Positions 14,401-21,082 of a stretch of 64,000 nucleotides of DNA are shown here, one piece after another. The notes below the pieces were generated by a model. The model had not been told where the DNA came from. It worked only from the letters and a program-made list of their open reading frames with translations, and searched no databases. Made by a program: the position numbers and the translations under genes. Source of the stretch: Forficula auricularia (taxonomy: Eukaryota; Arthropoda; Insecta; Dermaptera; Forficulidae); assembly GCA_024734495.1 (NCBI GenBank), contig JALMQS010000075.1, positions 4,448,832-4,512,831 on the forward strand. Direction: 5' to 3'. The first letter of the stretch is position 1, and each line of letters starts with the position of its first letter.

Positions 14401-14607
14401 TTCGCTATATTCATTTATGCCGATATTTTCTCCGTAAATTAGATGCAGGATGAAGCCAAAAGTCACATGTACCCAACAGATGAGGTAGAATAAGAGATAA
14501 ATCGGGTGCAAATAATTCAAAATGGCATATCTGGACATTGGAGGTAGAATTCCGAGTAATTTCAAGGTGCGAAAAATGATACTTAAGTAATCTCGCTTCT
14601 CCGTCAT
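1107..14607 (-). CDS. insect odorant receptor (7tm_6 family), partial gene, five exons
   Basis: Exons in order on the minus strand: 14607-14219, 6867-6742, 5398-5162, 5097-4998 and 1208-1107. Together they give 954 bp, or 318 codons with no stop. All introns are GT-AG and junction phases agree (2/2, 2/2, 2/2, 0/0). The protein is a multi-pass membrane receptor: TM1-2 in exon 1, TM3 in exon 2, the second extracellular loop and next helix in exon 3, and TM6-7-like segments in exons 4 and 5. The family forms odour-gated cation channels with Orco in sensory neurons (established for insect ORs). Family members are usually about 370-420 residues, so some 50-60 C-terminal residues are not seen; they may lie beyond the hAT insertion at 1020 or be lost. 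The introns are filled with repeats. Subfamily and ligand cannot be stated. Confidence 0.82.
1290..1665 (+). repeat. dispersed repeat, family of 35450-36200 and 47350-47810
   Basis: This stretch matches 35510-35800 (same strand) and the reverse of 47470-47810: 'cgaaatatctcaaaaacggctga' context, the 'gtctgttagttagttagtctgtg' stretch and the 'actagtgtgaatatcg' stretch recur. It lacks coding capacity. It looks like a non-autonomous DNA transposon or Helitron-like fragment inside an odorant-receptor flank. Confidence 0.6.
1951..2089. mobile_element. short inverted-repeat element with hammerhead-like core (copy 1)
   Basis: About 31-bp inverted ends (AATTGAAGGAGACAATAAAA and its complement) flank a core that reads on the minus strand CTGATGAAGAGGACAAAACC then CTCGAAACTATAG. 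Further copies are at 43447-43702 and 60230-60377. Confidence 0.7.
2779..4137. mobile_element. long foldback element flanked by TA, with a triplicated left end
   Basis: The element starts CAGGGTGATTCACGGTCGGT at 2779 and ends with the reverse complement ACCGTGAATCACCCTG at 4137, flanked by TA on both sides. Arms of several hundred bp are mutual inverted repeats (for example 3085-3150 against 3960-4030 and 3281-3350 against 3778-3850), leaving a loop of about 430 bp. The outer 103 bp of the left end is present three times in tandem (2779, 2882, 2985) but only once at the right. No reading frame suggests a transposase. Confidence 0.75.
4389..4900 (+). repeat. Helitron-like or other non-autonomous repeat remnant
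   Basis: Contains 'gctactaggggctcttct' and 'gatgagtgggtgagtgagtcagtg', shared in style with the 41929-42890 and 49720-49925 segments, and ends in a (TA)n run near 4870-4893. No gene is seen. Confidence 0.4.
4998..5097 (-). CDS. odorant receptor exon 4 (TM6-like)
   Basis: A 100-bp exon between acceptor TTTAAAG at 5098 and a strong donor ACG|GTAAGTA at 4997. It reads FSEEFKNILGPIMNYQCV then a hydrophobic run ending FTIST (33 residues), matching the 'HH..I..F...L..I...Q' TM6 entry of ORs. The phase fits exon 3 (a split Trp codon) and exon 5 (phase 0). Confidence 0.72.
5162..5398 (-). CDS. odorant receptor exon 3 (YPFD loop and following helix)
   Basis: Acceptor CGTTTTAG at 5399, donor TTATG|GTAACC at 5161. 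It encodes YPFDHQLPIYYELVYIFQ followed by a hydrophobic helix, then CQFECLASQMKLLLGKQMSK and VAHHRKIL. This is the conserved order in 7tm_6 receptors: extracellular loop, transmembrane helix, long intracellular stretch ending in a paired His-His motif. Confidence 0.82.
5450..5950 (-). repeat. dispersed repeat, inverted copy of 38690-39190
   Basis: Matches 38690-39190 in reverse: the 'ttgctccaaatcacgcc' region, the 'gtctgtctgtctgt' stretch, 'ttttgaccccaaaag' and the 'gcaaagttgtaggggatgtg' region all recur. C- and G-rich homopolymer stretches at 5480-5570 and 5671-5679 belong to it. Likely a Helitron-type element. Confidence 0.6.
5967..6252. mobile_element. TA-flanked MITE with long terminal inverted repeats
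   Basis: The ends are CAGGGTGGTCC...GGACCACCCTG with TA on each side. About 85 bp at each end is a near-perfect inverted repeat ('ggacattgtaacaatgag'). A 5'-truncated copy lies at 61985-62230. The target and ends suggest a Tc1/mariner-type non-autonomous element. Confidence 0.75.
6253..7059. other. non-repetitive intron sequence around OR exon 2
   Basis: Apart from exon 2 at 6867-6742, I see only AT-rich intron sequence with no reading frame, repeat match or RNA signal I can support. Confidence 0.4.
6742..6867 (-). CDS. odorant receptor exon 2 (TM3 and start of second extracellular loop)
   Basis: A 126-bp exon found by splice and phase logic. The acceptor is TTTTAATTTTAG at 6868 and the donor CTG|GTAATT at 6741. 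It reads VYLIAANVNVIFYCTTPLLI and ends HAIW, so the joined protein runs HAIW-YPFDHQ. Tryptophan followed by YPFD is the characteristic loop of insect ORs. The length is exactly 1 + 41 codons + 2, matching its neighbours. Confidence 0.72.
7060..7430 (+). repeat. minisatellite-bearing element, short copy
   Basis: A unique-looking leader (AACGGATCGTTCCTAAACTT) is followed by about two units of a roughly 121-bp tandem repeat ('tagtcgaggaataacc', 'attattattggtaaccattgct', 'acatggaggaatcgactt'). The same leader and unit recur as a longer array at 12190-13530. Confidence 0.7.
7440..8160 (+). repeat. Helitron-like segment with an unassigned 101-residue frame
   Basis: The first part (to about 7800) has the 'ccatccatccgtccgcgcag' and 'cggttaactcattttcaaga' style of Helitron 5' regions. 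A plus-strand frame at 7853-8158 (101 codons) does not resemble any protein I know and may be chance. Confidence 0.35.
8600..8680 (+). mobile_element. hAT-like terminus
   Basis: The sequence 'gggtcgcaaaaaatttctca' followed by 'gaatgaaaaactttaagaag' and 'cgctg' resembles the 3' end of animal hAT elements ('ggtcgc...gttgagaagcgctg'). A related end is at 57032-57105. Confidence 0.4.
8900..9012 (-). repeat. tRNA-derived SINE-like sequence
   Basis: On the minus strand a box-A-like GGCCTGGTGGATAGATTAC is followed by box-B-like GGGTTCAAAACC with spacing like a tRNA gene. It is not an intact tRNA: no acceptor stem closes. Probably a SINE head. Confidence 0.5.
9235..9350 (-). repeat. tRNA-like box within an inverted-repeat element
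   Basis: The minus strand reads GGGTTAGGCTAACTGCCCAG, then CTCGGGTTCGACTCCTGAGG (good box B), then GGGTGAAGCCATCTGACATA. It belongs to the same composite family as 18551-18795 and 43214-43402. Confidence 0.55.
9406..9459. repeat. (TA)n microsatellite
   Basis: About 27 uninterrupted TA dinucleotides. Confidence 0.95.
9511..9609 (+). pseudogene. hAT transposase C-terminal fragment (ZMYM1-like type)
   Basis: Open plus-strand peptide ANIVIMLRIFLTISISVASC then ERSFSKLKLIKQ. 'ASCERSFSKLKLIK' is the signature of the hAT dimerisation region. The frame degenerates into poly(T) immediately after, and a hAT-like end ('ggtggggaacctgcggcctc') follows at about 9646. Confidence 0.7.
9640..9790 (+). mobile_element. 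hAT-like terminus
   Basis: 'taggtggggaacctgcggcc' matches the general pattern of animal hAT ends (CAGGGGTGGGGAACCTGCGG). No full inverted partner was located. Confidence 0.45.
10185..10260 (+). mobile_element. hAT-like terminus
   Basis: 'gaggtggttctcaacctttt' then 'ggtatttacgccccc' resembles the hAT end 'AGTGGTTCTCAACCTTTTGG...'. No transposase is attached. Confidence 0.45.
10460..10530 (+). mobile_element. hAT-like terminus (GGCCGGATAAAGG type)
   Basis: 'aaggccggataaagggcgat' then 'aacgggccccgcg' resembles the inverse of 13932-13990 ('gggccccgca...gatccgggcctg'). These two may be opposite ends of related elements, one of which supplied the transposase tail at 10731-10981. Confidence 0.45.
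10731..10981 (+). pseudogene. hAT transposase C-terminus (ZMYM1-like type)
   Basis: Plus-strand frame ending in TAA at 10981: GICISRERSFSRLKLIKNYL, then RSTMNQDRLNSLAIMSIE and a tail FTEQKLRNM. This is the hAT C-terminal dimerisation block and natural C-terminus. The catalytic upstream part is absent, so this is a 5'-deleted remnant. Confidence 0.75.
11417..11769 (+). mobile_element. short non-autonomous Helitron, copy 1
   Basis: Starts in a (TATC)n tract, then 'tatatatataaaatagaaaa' and 'gattggccagtgcatagcca'. It ends with a GC hairpin (CCGGGCCGAAGGCCCGG) 8 bases before CTAG followed by T. A hairpin just upstream of a CTRR end inserted before T is the Helitron 3' hallmark. Confidence 0.75.
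11770..12071 (+). mobile_element. short non-autonomous Helitron, copy 2, head-to-tail with copy 1
   Basis: Begins TATATATATAAAATAGAAAA directly after the CTAG of copy 1, and is nearly identical to it through the hairpin and CTAG end. Head-to-tail tandem arrays are common for Helitrons. Confidence 0.75.
12190..13530 (+). repeat. minisatellite array, about six 121-bp units, in a Helitron-like element
   Basis: The leader 'caacggatcgttgctaaact' occurs twice (12195, 12400). After an inserted MITE (about 12507-12777) come about six units of roughly 121 bp from 12785, each with 'tacattagatttttgaccct', 'attattggtaaccattgctg' and 'gacatggaggaatcgactta'. The short copy at 7060-7430 and an inverted fragment at 49615-49690 share the unit. 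Helitron-type 3' ends lie just downstream at 13860-13925. Confidence 0.75.
12507..12777. mobile_element. MITE with GGATCC-containing inverted ends, hAT-like
   Basis: Inverted ends 'gcggatccaggggg' and 'aggcctggatccgcgc' enclose long poly(C) and poly(G) tracts. It sits inside the minisatellite leader: the uninterrupted sequence is visible at 7160-7185. The same kind of ends occurs at 46021-46284. Confidence 0.6.
13560..13859 (+). other. AT-rich stretch, no gene recognised
   Basis: Only short frames of low complexity; probably the 3' body of the Helitron-like element ending at 13860-13925. Confidence 0.35.
13860..13925 (+). mobile_element. two Helitron-type 3' ends
   Basis: 'agggggcgaagccccctgag' followed by CTAG, then 'ccgccgaaggcgggccttga' followed by AGCTAGT. 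Both are GC hairpins a few bases ahead of a CTAG terminus. Confidence 0.6.
13930..14000 (-). mobile_element. hAT-like terminus
   Basis: The minus strand reads CAGGCCCGGATCAAATAGGT, then 'gcggggcccgattggatt', a GC-rich end resembling 10460-10530 in inverse. Confidence 0.4.
14219..14607 (-). CDS. odorant receptor exon 1 (N-terminus, TM1-TM2)
   Basis: I start at the ATG at 14607 (MTEKRDYLSIIFRTLKLLGI); the frame is open further upstream but only from a TTG. Hydrophobic segments HPIYLLFYLICWVHVTFGFI and SISLVLALINQFLKTLPFI are the first two helices, followed by YIYKLKNLMDQYL, a typical intracellular loop of this family. The donor is AA|GTAATT at 14218, leaving phase 2. Confidence 0.82.
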
Positions 14608-15029
14608 CTTGGATCTTCTTCCGAGTCTGACTAATTCTAGAAGAGTTTTGTCTTTCAAGTAAAACTAATAGAATAAGAAATCAGTTGATTGGATCATACA
14701 TATAATTAAACTTGACTACAAAAGCTGTGGTAAGAAATATTTTTAAAACAGTCGAATTAGGTATTAAAATTGGGTAGAGCCAGATGTCTGTATGAAAATT
14801 TAATGCTATTGAAAACCGCGTCTAATTAACATTTAAAATAAATAGTAGCAAGGCGCTTTATAATCAACAAAAATAAGAGATATAATTAAAAGTTAGAAGG
14901 ACATTGATAAAATATACTGAGTGGAAGTAGATGGTTAAGGTCAAGACTTCATTTATTTTTCGATCTTTCATACTACCCTCCCTCCCAGGAGCGGTCCCAG
15001 ACTTTTCATTTTGGGGGTGAATGTACCGG

Positions 15030-15790
15030 GAACGTTATATTTGATAAAACTATCTTACAAAAATAATTTTTAAGAAAAATGAAACCGACTTCAAAAATTA
15101 ATGCAACAAATAAAATACACTAAAAGGTATAAAATAATTATTATCTTATTTAGTTACAACTAAACGACGAAATATTAACATGACATTACTTTTTGAAGTC
15201 GGTACCAAACAAACTATACCTATAAGCGAGCATACCCTCCAAACGTACTAAGTAAGATCCGTCGAGTGCGATTCATAAAAGGTACCAATATGTTTGGCAC
15301 CGACTTCAAAAAGTAATTTCATGTTAATATTTCGTCGTTTAGTTGTAACAAAATAAGATAATAATTATTTTATACCTTTTAGTCTATTTTATTTGTTGGA
15401 TTTAATTTTTTGAAGTCGGTTTTATTTTTTTCTTAAAAATTATTTTTATTTTTCTCTATTTAGTGATCAAATCATCAGAACTTGACCAAATTAATATGAC
15501 ACCATCCCTAAGATATCCCCTTTCGAATAAAAAAAGAATCATCGAAATCGGTTCATAAACAAAGAAGTTAGGCCTAAACAAACCTAAGAAAAAAGGTCTA
15601 ATACCTATGAAAAAAAAATGGGACCAATCGGAAGGTAGACTGAACCGAATGAATTTTTTTTTTCAAAATCGGTTCACAATTGGCGGAGATATGAGGTAAC
15701 ATAGGCACAAAAAAAAAATCATTCGCATAGAGAACCTCCTCCTTTTTTGAAGTTGGTTAAAAATTAAGACCTTTTTTTTTGTTTTGGAAA
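15030..15790. mobile_element. inverted-repeat element with 'gaagtcggt' ends (copy 1)
   Basis: Two arms (about 15075-15215 and 15290-15425) are inverted copies built around 'actaaacgacgaaatattaa' and 'ctttttgaagtcggt'. A further segment to 15790 ends 'acctcctccttttttgaag'. Copies are at 54600-55015 and, inverted, 60952-61690. No protein frame is seen; superfamily not assigned. Confidence 0.65.
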
Positions 15791-15795
15791 CCATT

Positions 15796-15809
15796 TGGGG
15801 GGGGGGGGG
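15796..15809. repeat. poly(G) tract
   Basis: A run of 14 or so G. The window holds at least ten such G/C runs (see findings). Confidence 0.9.
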
Positions 15810-15839
15810 GTCATGGATCATGGCCCCTGTCTCGAATAT

Positions 15840-16281
15840 AGCTCGCATTTGTGGAAAGGAGCCTCCAAGCATTCTCTTGCTACCTTGAATGCAATTCAGA
15901 GGCGAGCTATCAGACTTTTTTTTTTTTTTGACTGATAGGAGATCCAACATTAACTGATACTCTCGACTCCCTAGCCCATCGTAGATCTGTCTCTGCCCTT
16001 TCTCTTTTTTATAGATACTACCAAGGCTTTTGTTCTGAAGAGATAAAATCAATAATCCCTCCAAAGGCATCATTTGCGCAAAATACACTATTTTCTAGGA
16101 CTCAACATCTCAATGAGCTTAAATTGGATACTAATTGAACAAACGCATTCTCCAACTCGTTTATCCCAATGACATCTAGAGACTGGAACTCTCTTCCTCC
16201 GATCCTCTTCCCAGCAATATATAACCTTCAATCTTTCAAGATACGCATCCACGAATACCTTCAACTCCGATCCAATCCCTA
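15840..16281 (+). pseudogene. non-LTR retrotransposon ORF2 C-terminal tail, decayed
   Basis: Plus-strand translation shows SLATLNAIQRRAIRL, TLDSLAHRRSVSALSLFYRY, PMTSRDWNSLPPILFP and YNLQSFKIRIHEYLQL, the conserved tail after the reverse transcriptase of CR1/Jockey-like elements. A poly(T) expansion with frameshift lies at 15918-15931 and an in-frame TGA near 16137. It parallels the cleaner minus-strand copy at 34300-33852. Confidence 0.75.
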
Positions 16282-16375
16282 AATATCTTCTTATTTCCAA
16301 GATACATGGATCCATCGCGGACTTCAGAGATTGAACCTTTTCGGTGCCACTTCTTCTTGTATCAGTATCGTTATA

Positions 16376-16399
16376 AAATATATATATATATATATATAA
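16376..16399. repeat. (TA)n microsatellite
   Basis: About 11 TA units next to the LINE tail. Confidence 0.85.
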
Positions 16400-16499
16400 A
16401 TGCATTTTTGAAATTCGAAGCACTCTCTTGTTTCTAACAAATTTTTTATTCATTTTTACTTTTTGCCATGAACAGAATGGGAAGGTTTTGTAAATGTGC

Positions 16500-16916
16500 A
16501 GGAGCGACAATTAAAAATAAAGAAAGCAAAAATAAATATTAATTTTAAATTAAAAATTAAAAGAAATATTAGAAATTTTTTATTTCAAAAATATTGACAA
16601 ACAGATTAATCTATTTTTAATTTACTTTATAAGGCGTTTTTATTTATGCTCTTTAATTATTACTTCAGAAAAAGTTAAATTTTCAATGAATGAGAAATCA
16701 AATTACAAATCAAAGGTAAAGAGACTACCTAATTTAGTCGTTGCTTTTATTTAACATTATTTAACAATCCTGTTTACTTCTTTTGTAATCGAATTTGACC
16801 TACTTTTAGAGATCCTATTTTTTCGAAATTTTTCCTTGGTATATTATGATATCAATAATGTACAAAGCACTAAGCTCACATATCTCATGACGGTCTGCAT
16901 AATATTTATATATTAT
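16500..16916. other. AT-rich stretch, nothing recognised
   Basis: No reading frame, repeat match or RNA gene that I can support. Confidence 0.4.
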
Positions 16917-17645
16917 TAGCTGAGAAGCCCGTTTTGGCGGGCGTCTCTACAGTCAGGGGGCTACGCCCCCTGGACCCCACCTCTGCACCCCACTACGCAC
17001 CCTTCCCATCCATTCCACCCTAACACCGGGCCCCATGCACCCCACCCCTGCATTCCACCCCCGCACCCAGTTTTTGCATTTCTAGCTCCTTAGAGGCCCA
17101 CAGATTATGTATACAAAGTTGAGTTTGATCCAAGGGCAAGAAAAATACGAAGCCTTTTGTGTTTTAGACCACAAAATCAAAAATACCCCATTTTGAGATC
17201 AGGGGTCAAATTTCAAAAAAATAAAAAACTTTCCAGAGATTTAGCATTAATAAACCTATGTACCAAATTTGAATGCTAAAACTTAAAAACTCGAGGAGAT
17301 AGACCACTTTAAAAATTTCCAAAATTAACCCCAAAATGACTATATATCCCTTTCGGGGACAAATAGAGCAAAATACTCAAATATGTTTTTTTTTATATTT
17401 CAATGCTTCACCTTTCAAAACTAAAACCATATCGATATCTTTTCTGGTTTAAGAGATCTTGAAAATCTCTGAAAATACATTTTGGGGCTTTTTCCCCCCT
17501 TTAGGGTTCGAATTTCAAAAAATCCTTTCTTTGCACACCCATAAATCGTTGAAAGAATATACAGTCCAAATTTCATCTTTCTAGGTCAAGCGGTTTAGGC
17601 TGTGTGTTCATTATGAAACATTACCTTCTCTTTTTATATATTTTA
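16917..17645 (-). mobile_element. non-autonomous Helitron (minus orientation)
   Basis: Read on the minus strand it begins in an AT stretch ('tatataaaaagagaagg') with 'aaaccgcttgacctagaaag', and ends with GC hairpins GGGGGCGTAGCCCCC and GCCCGCCAAAACGGGC followed by CAGCTAAT. The GC-rich core at 16975-17075 carries 'ccccac'-type repeats like those at 25500-25640. Confidence 0.6.
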
Positions 17646-18550
17646 AGACAAGATAAGAAGATAACATTAAACATTCCATTACACGAACATATAAATGCCC
17701 TACTATAATAGTCTTGGGTGGTTGAAGTTACCGGCGAGAAAAAATGATTGTCTTGTCAGTTTTCTCTTCAAATTGTTCCTCGGAAGAAGACCGTCATACT
17801 TGCTCAATAAGTTTACTTTCAAAGGAAATGTTAATTCCAAAACTTTGAGTCATGGGATCTGACTTGCATATTCCTATTCATAGAACTGCCTCGTATGGTA
17901 AGTCCTTTGCAGTGGCGAAGCCAGAAAATTTTCATTGGGGGGGGGGGCACAAAGCAGAACCCCCCATGGGCAGGGCTCATGGAAGGAGTAACGACAACGA
18001 CAAACCATAGATAGCTAAATCATTTACTAACTATTTTTACTTTATGGTCATGTATCATGTATCGTGCATGAAAAAAGTGGTTTTATTTGCTTTTTTTATA
18101 AAATAATTGTATTTAATTGATTATTTTAGAAGTTTATTTATTAAAAGTCAAGTGCAGTGTTTTGAAAGAATAGAGATGGAAATTTTTTTTATTTTTTTTG
18201 AGTTTTAAATTTTAATAAACATAAAGTTATCGTTTGGCTGGGCATTGTGCTAGAATCATCAGTTTTTTTTTTAACATGGACATAATACAAAATTTAGAAT
18301 ATAAAATTCATGTGACCAGTAAATAACCTTGATACAAATAAACAAACACCATTCATTTATATAGAGGTTTATATTTTAAGTTTGTTTGCATGAACCAGAG
18401 GACAGCCCATTTGATTTTCTCTAAAAAATCAACAACTCTGCTACTCTCGTTAAGAAAATATTTTCAAATGAAAAGTAACACTCATATAATAACTTTTTAC
18501 ATTTAAAGTCTTTTAAACATGATAATTAAAATCTTAACATATTTATTTTA

Positions 18551-18795
18551 GAAAATCATAAGATGGTGTCATCTATTAAATCCGATGTAATGGATTATTT
18601 TTAATTATATGTCAGAGGAGTTGTTCTTCATCCCTAATTTTGTCAGACGTTCGCACCTAACAGGTGAGCCAGGTGGCCCGGATTGCTGTTACTGGCACTC
18701 GGGTTCGATTCCCGAGGGGGTGAAGCCCTTTGACATATAATTAAAAATAATCCATTCCATCGGATTTAATAGATGACACCATATTATGATTTTCT
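18551..18795 (+). mobile_element. inverted-repeat element carrying a tRNA-like box (copy 1)
   Basis: Arms of about 65 bp ('atctattaaatccgatg...' and 'catcggatttaatagat') enclose a tRNA-like core: 'gtgagccaggtggcccggat' then GGGTTCGATTCCCGAGGGGG. The T-arm/box B is perfect, yet no full cloverleaf forms. Relatives at 9235, 20200, 28313, 43017 and 43214 differ in the core but share the 'aaatccgat' arms. Confidence 0.7.
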
Positions 18796-18862
18796 AAGAA
18801 AATTTGAATATATTACCATCGGCAAATTGAAATCTTTCATATTTATTTTATATAAGTATCAA

Positions 18863-19018
18863 CGAGGGGTGAAACGCGGTTGGAATTAGGTGTACACCGT
18901 CTTTGGAATTATTTGGAATTACTTTGGAATTCATTAGATAACCTATTGTCTTCTACTTGGAAATGAAAGTGGAAGTAAAAGTAGGTGTACACAATTTTAG
19001 GTCGCGGTTCACCCCTCG
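18863..19018. mobile_element. hAT-type MITE with 8-bp target duplication (copy 1)
   Basis: Ends CGAGGGGTGAA...TTCACCCCTCG; flanks 'agtatcaa' and 'ggtatcaa' are 7/8 identical. The internal 'ttggaattactttggaattc' and 'ggtgtacac' repeats are shared with 22865-23014. Confidence 0.75.
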
Positions 19019-19377
19019 GGTATCAAGGTATAAGGATGACTAAGAAATTTTTGCTTGTTTCTATGTGTATGGTAAGAACAATTCTGTTTCAAAACAATCT
19101 CTCCTTCTACTTCCATAAGAAACCTTTCAAATAATAATAAGAATTGTATTGCAATCAAGAACATGATAACATAACTCATAATAAAATAATTTAATAATAA
19201 AAGGTTCATCTGGTGACTAAATGGCAAAGGATGAAATAAAGAAATAATAAATATAATCCTGAATCAGTTCAGTAATTATTAGCAGTTACTAATATACCTA
19301 TTATACAATTTGAATATATCAACTAGACAAATTACTTACTTGTAAAACTATTTTTCCAATATGTAATCAGTTTTCTT

Positions 19378-19420
19378 AGACTCCTGATGATGGGCTAACC
19401 CCCGAAATATATCGAATTCA
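19378..19420 (+). ncRNA. hammerhead-ribozyme-like core
   Basis: 'CTGATGATGGGCTAACCCCC' followed by GAAATATA: CUGAUGA, a short GC stem and GAAA. One extra base separates the CUGAUGA box from the stem, so activity is uncertain. A second motif lies at 19537. Confidence 0.35.
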
Positions 19421-19536
19421 AAACTCAATTTTGTTTTATTTCTTTTTTGTGAAACCTACCTCGTATCTTAGTTTTATTATTATACTTGGTAGGTTTGACA
19501 AATAAAAGAATTATTGCTTTTCTATAAGGTAAATTC

Positions 19537-19566
19537 CTGATGAAGGGCTTGTCGCCCGAAATGTAT
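19537..19566 (+). ncRNA. hammerhead-ribozyme-like core
   Basis: CTGATGAAGGGCTTGTCGCC then CGAAATG: CUGAUGA, GGGC/GCCC stem, GAAA. Followed about 45 bp later by 'cttgtgaaacctagctag', as for the first motif. Confidence 0.4.
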
Positions 19567-20199
19567 ATTTAGTCTTGATCATAAGCAATATTCCTTTTAC
19601 TTGTGAAACCTAGCTAGTAATTCATTTTTAATTTTATTAAATGTATTTCACCTTGAAACTACACCATTCTCTTGAACAAAATATAAACTAGCAACTCTCT
19701 AATATCATTTGTGCAGGTTCAAGTATATTTTTAATAACAAAAATGCTTTATGATTTTTGATATGTAACATCAGACGATAAATATTATCGATTTTTTTTTC
19801 TTTTTTTGACTGTCGATCTAGGTTATTTTTGCATGGCCTGATTAAGTCCAAAAATCAAAGGGTAACCTTTAAACAATAAATAAGTGTTTTATTTAAGTGT
19901 CGTGTTTCATAATAATTTCATATAATAATATAAGATTTCATATTGCCGATGGAAGCAGACATTTAATTTTAAAGGAAATCACAAGAGGTTGTCATCATAG
20001 ATAAAAGATACTTTGTTGTCATCTGCCTGAAGGGTAGAAAGATATGAGAACTCTTGAGTAATTTTAATGAACATGTTAAACGATATTTATTTAACCAGAG
20101 ATTATGATTGCAGACATTTAAAATATTTGTAATGCCTGTTGTAGATTTTTTGTGATCTTTTTGGGTTGAAAAAAAAATCTATTAGATCCGATCAGCTTT

Positions 20200-20345
20200 G
20201 GATTAGTTTTAATATGTTAGGTTTGTATTCACCCTCTCTGGAAGTGAACCCGAATGCAAAAATACAATCGGGATTAATACGGCTTGTAGTGAATTTTTAG
20301 TTGTCGGGTTCAATTCTCAAAGGGGTGAATACAACTCTTCTGATT
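20200..20345 (+). repeat. tRNA-like box in a repeat of the 18551 family
   Basis: 'gtcgggttcaattctcaaag' then 'gggtgaatacaactcttctg' matches the box-B end of the family; an upstream half reads in the opposite sense ('accctctctggaagtgaacc'). Confidence 0.5.
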
Positions 20346-20383
20346 TGAAATAAAAAATATATTTTCAAAAAAACTAAAAAATA

Positions 20384-20840
20384 TTGAAAGTAATGGAAGG
20401 CAGCCCAGAGGTAGTGAGGAAAGAAAAAATTAACACATATAAAATAAGGTGTAATTTATTGGAATCCTTCCTCCTTTCCTTTCAAACCGACGTTTCGGAG
20501 GATTTTTCCCTCCTTCTTCAGGGTTTCAAAGGGTCAATGAATGAAACAAATAAAATGTTTCCTTCTAATTAAGAAAAGAAGGAAAAAATTTTTTTTGTCT
20601 TTCTATGCCTTTTGTTACAAATGAAGAAAGTTTTTGAACACTACTGTGGAGAGAAGAAGGAAACATTTTATTTGTTTCATTCATTGACCCTTTGAAACCC
20701 TGAAGAAGGAGGGAAAAATCCTCCGAAACGTCGGTTTGAAAGGAAAGGAGGAAGGATTCCAATAAATTACACCTTATTTTATATGTAATAATTTTTTCTT
20801 TCCTCACTACCTCTGGGCTGCCTTCCATTACTTTCAATTA
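20384..20840. mobile_element. large palindromic element with hammerhead-like cores
   Basis: 20384-20572 and 20837-20640 are near-identical inverted arms. Each arm holds a 'ccctgaagaaggagggaaaa' segment followed by 'tcctccgaaacgtcggtttg', a CUGANGA-stem-GAAA motif. The matching frames on both strands are a by-product of the palindrome, not a gene. A damaged copy is at 26098-26460; related motifs are at 47160-47335. Confidence 0.7.
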
Positions 20841-21082
20841 AAATTTCTACCAGTCCGTCTCTCTCCAGAGAAAATGTCGTTACTAAAAAATATGCTTCTA
20901 AAATGTAATGTAAATGTAATAAATACTTAATCAAAAAGGGTGGGACGCAGAAACATGTACTTTTAATTAATTTCAACAAAGTGCCCCACGCTTTTTGATT
21001 AACTATTACATTATTTTGTACTTTTTAAAAGCATGTTTTTTTAGTTTTTTTAAAATATATTCTATTTTTTACTTTTTAGCCT

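Noticed and set aside
16088..16510. 140-codon minus-strand frame
   Set aside because: Antisense shadow of the non-LTR retrotransposon tail, which reads on the plus strand.
18661..18724. Possible true tRNA gene
   Set aside because: Box B is perfect but acceptor and D stems do not pair, and the core sits inside inverted arms repeated elsewhere.
20384..20837. Two near-identical 62- and 90-codon frames on opposite strands
   Set aside because: They are the two arms of one palindromic repeat; the peptide follows from the inverted repeat, and damaged copies do not keep it.
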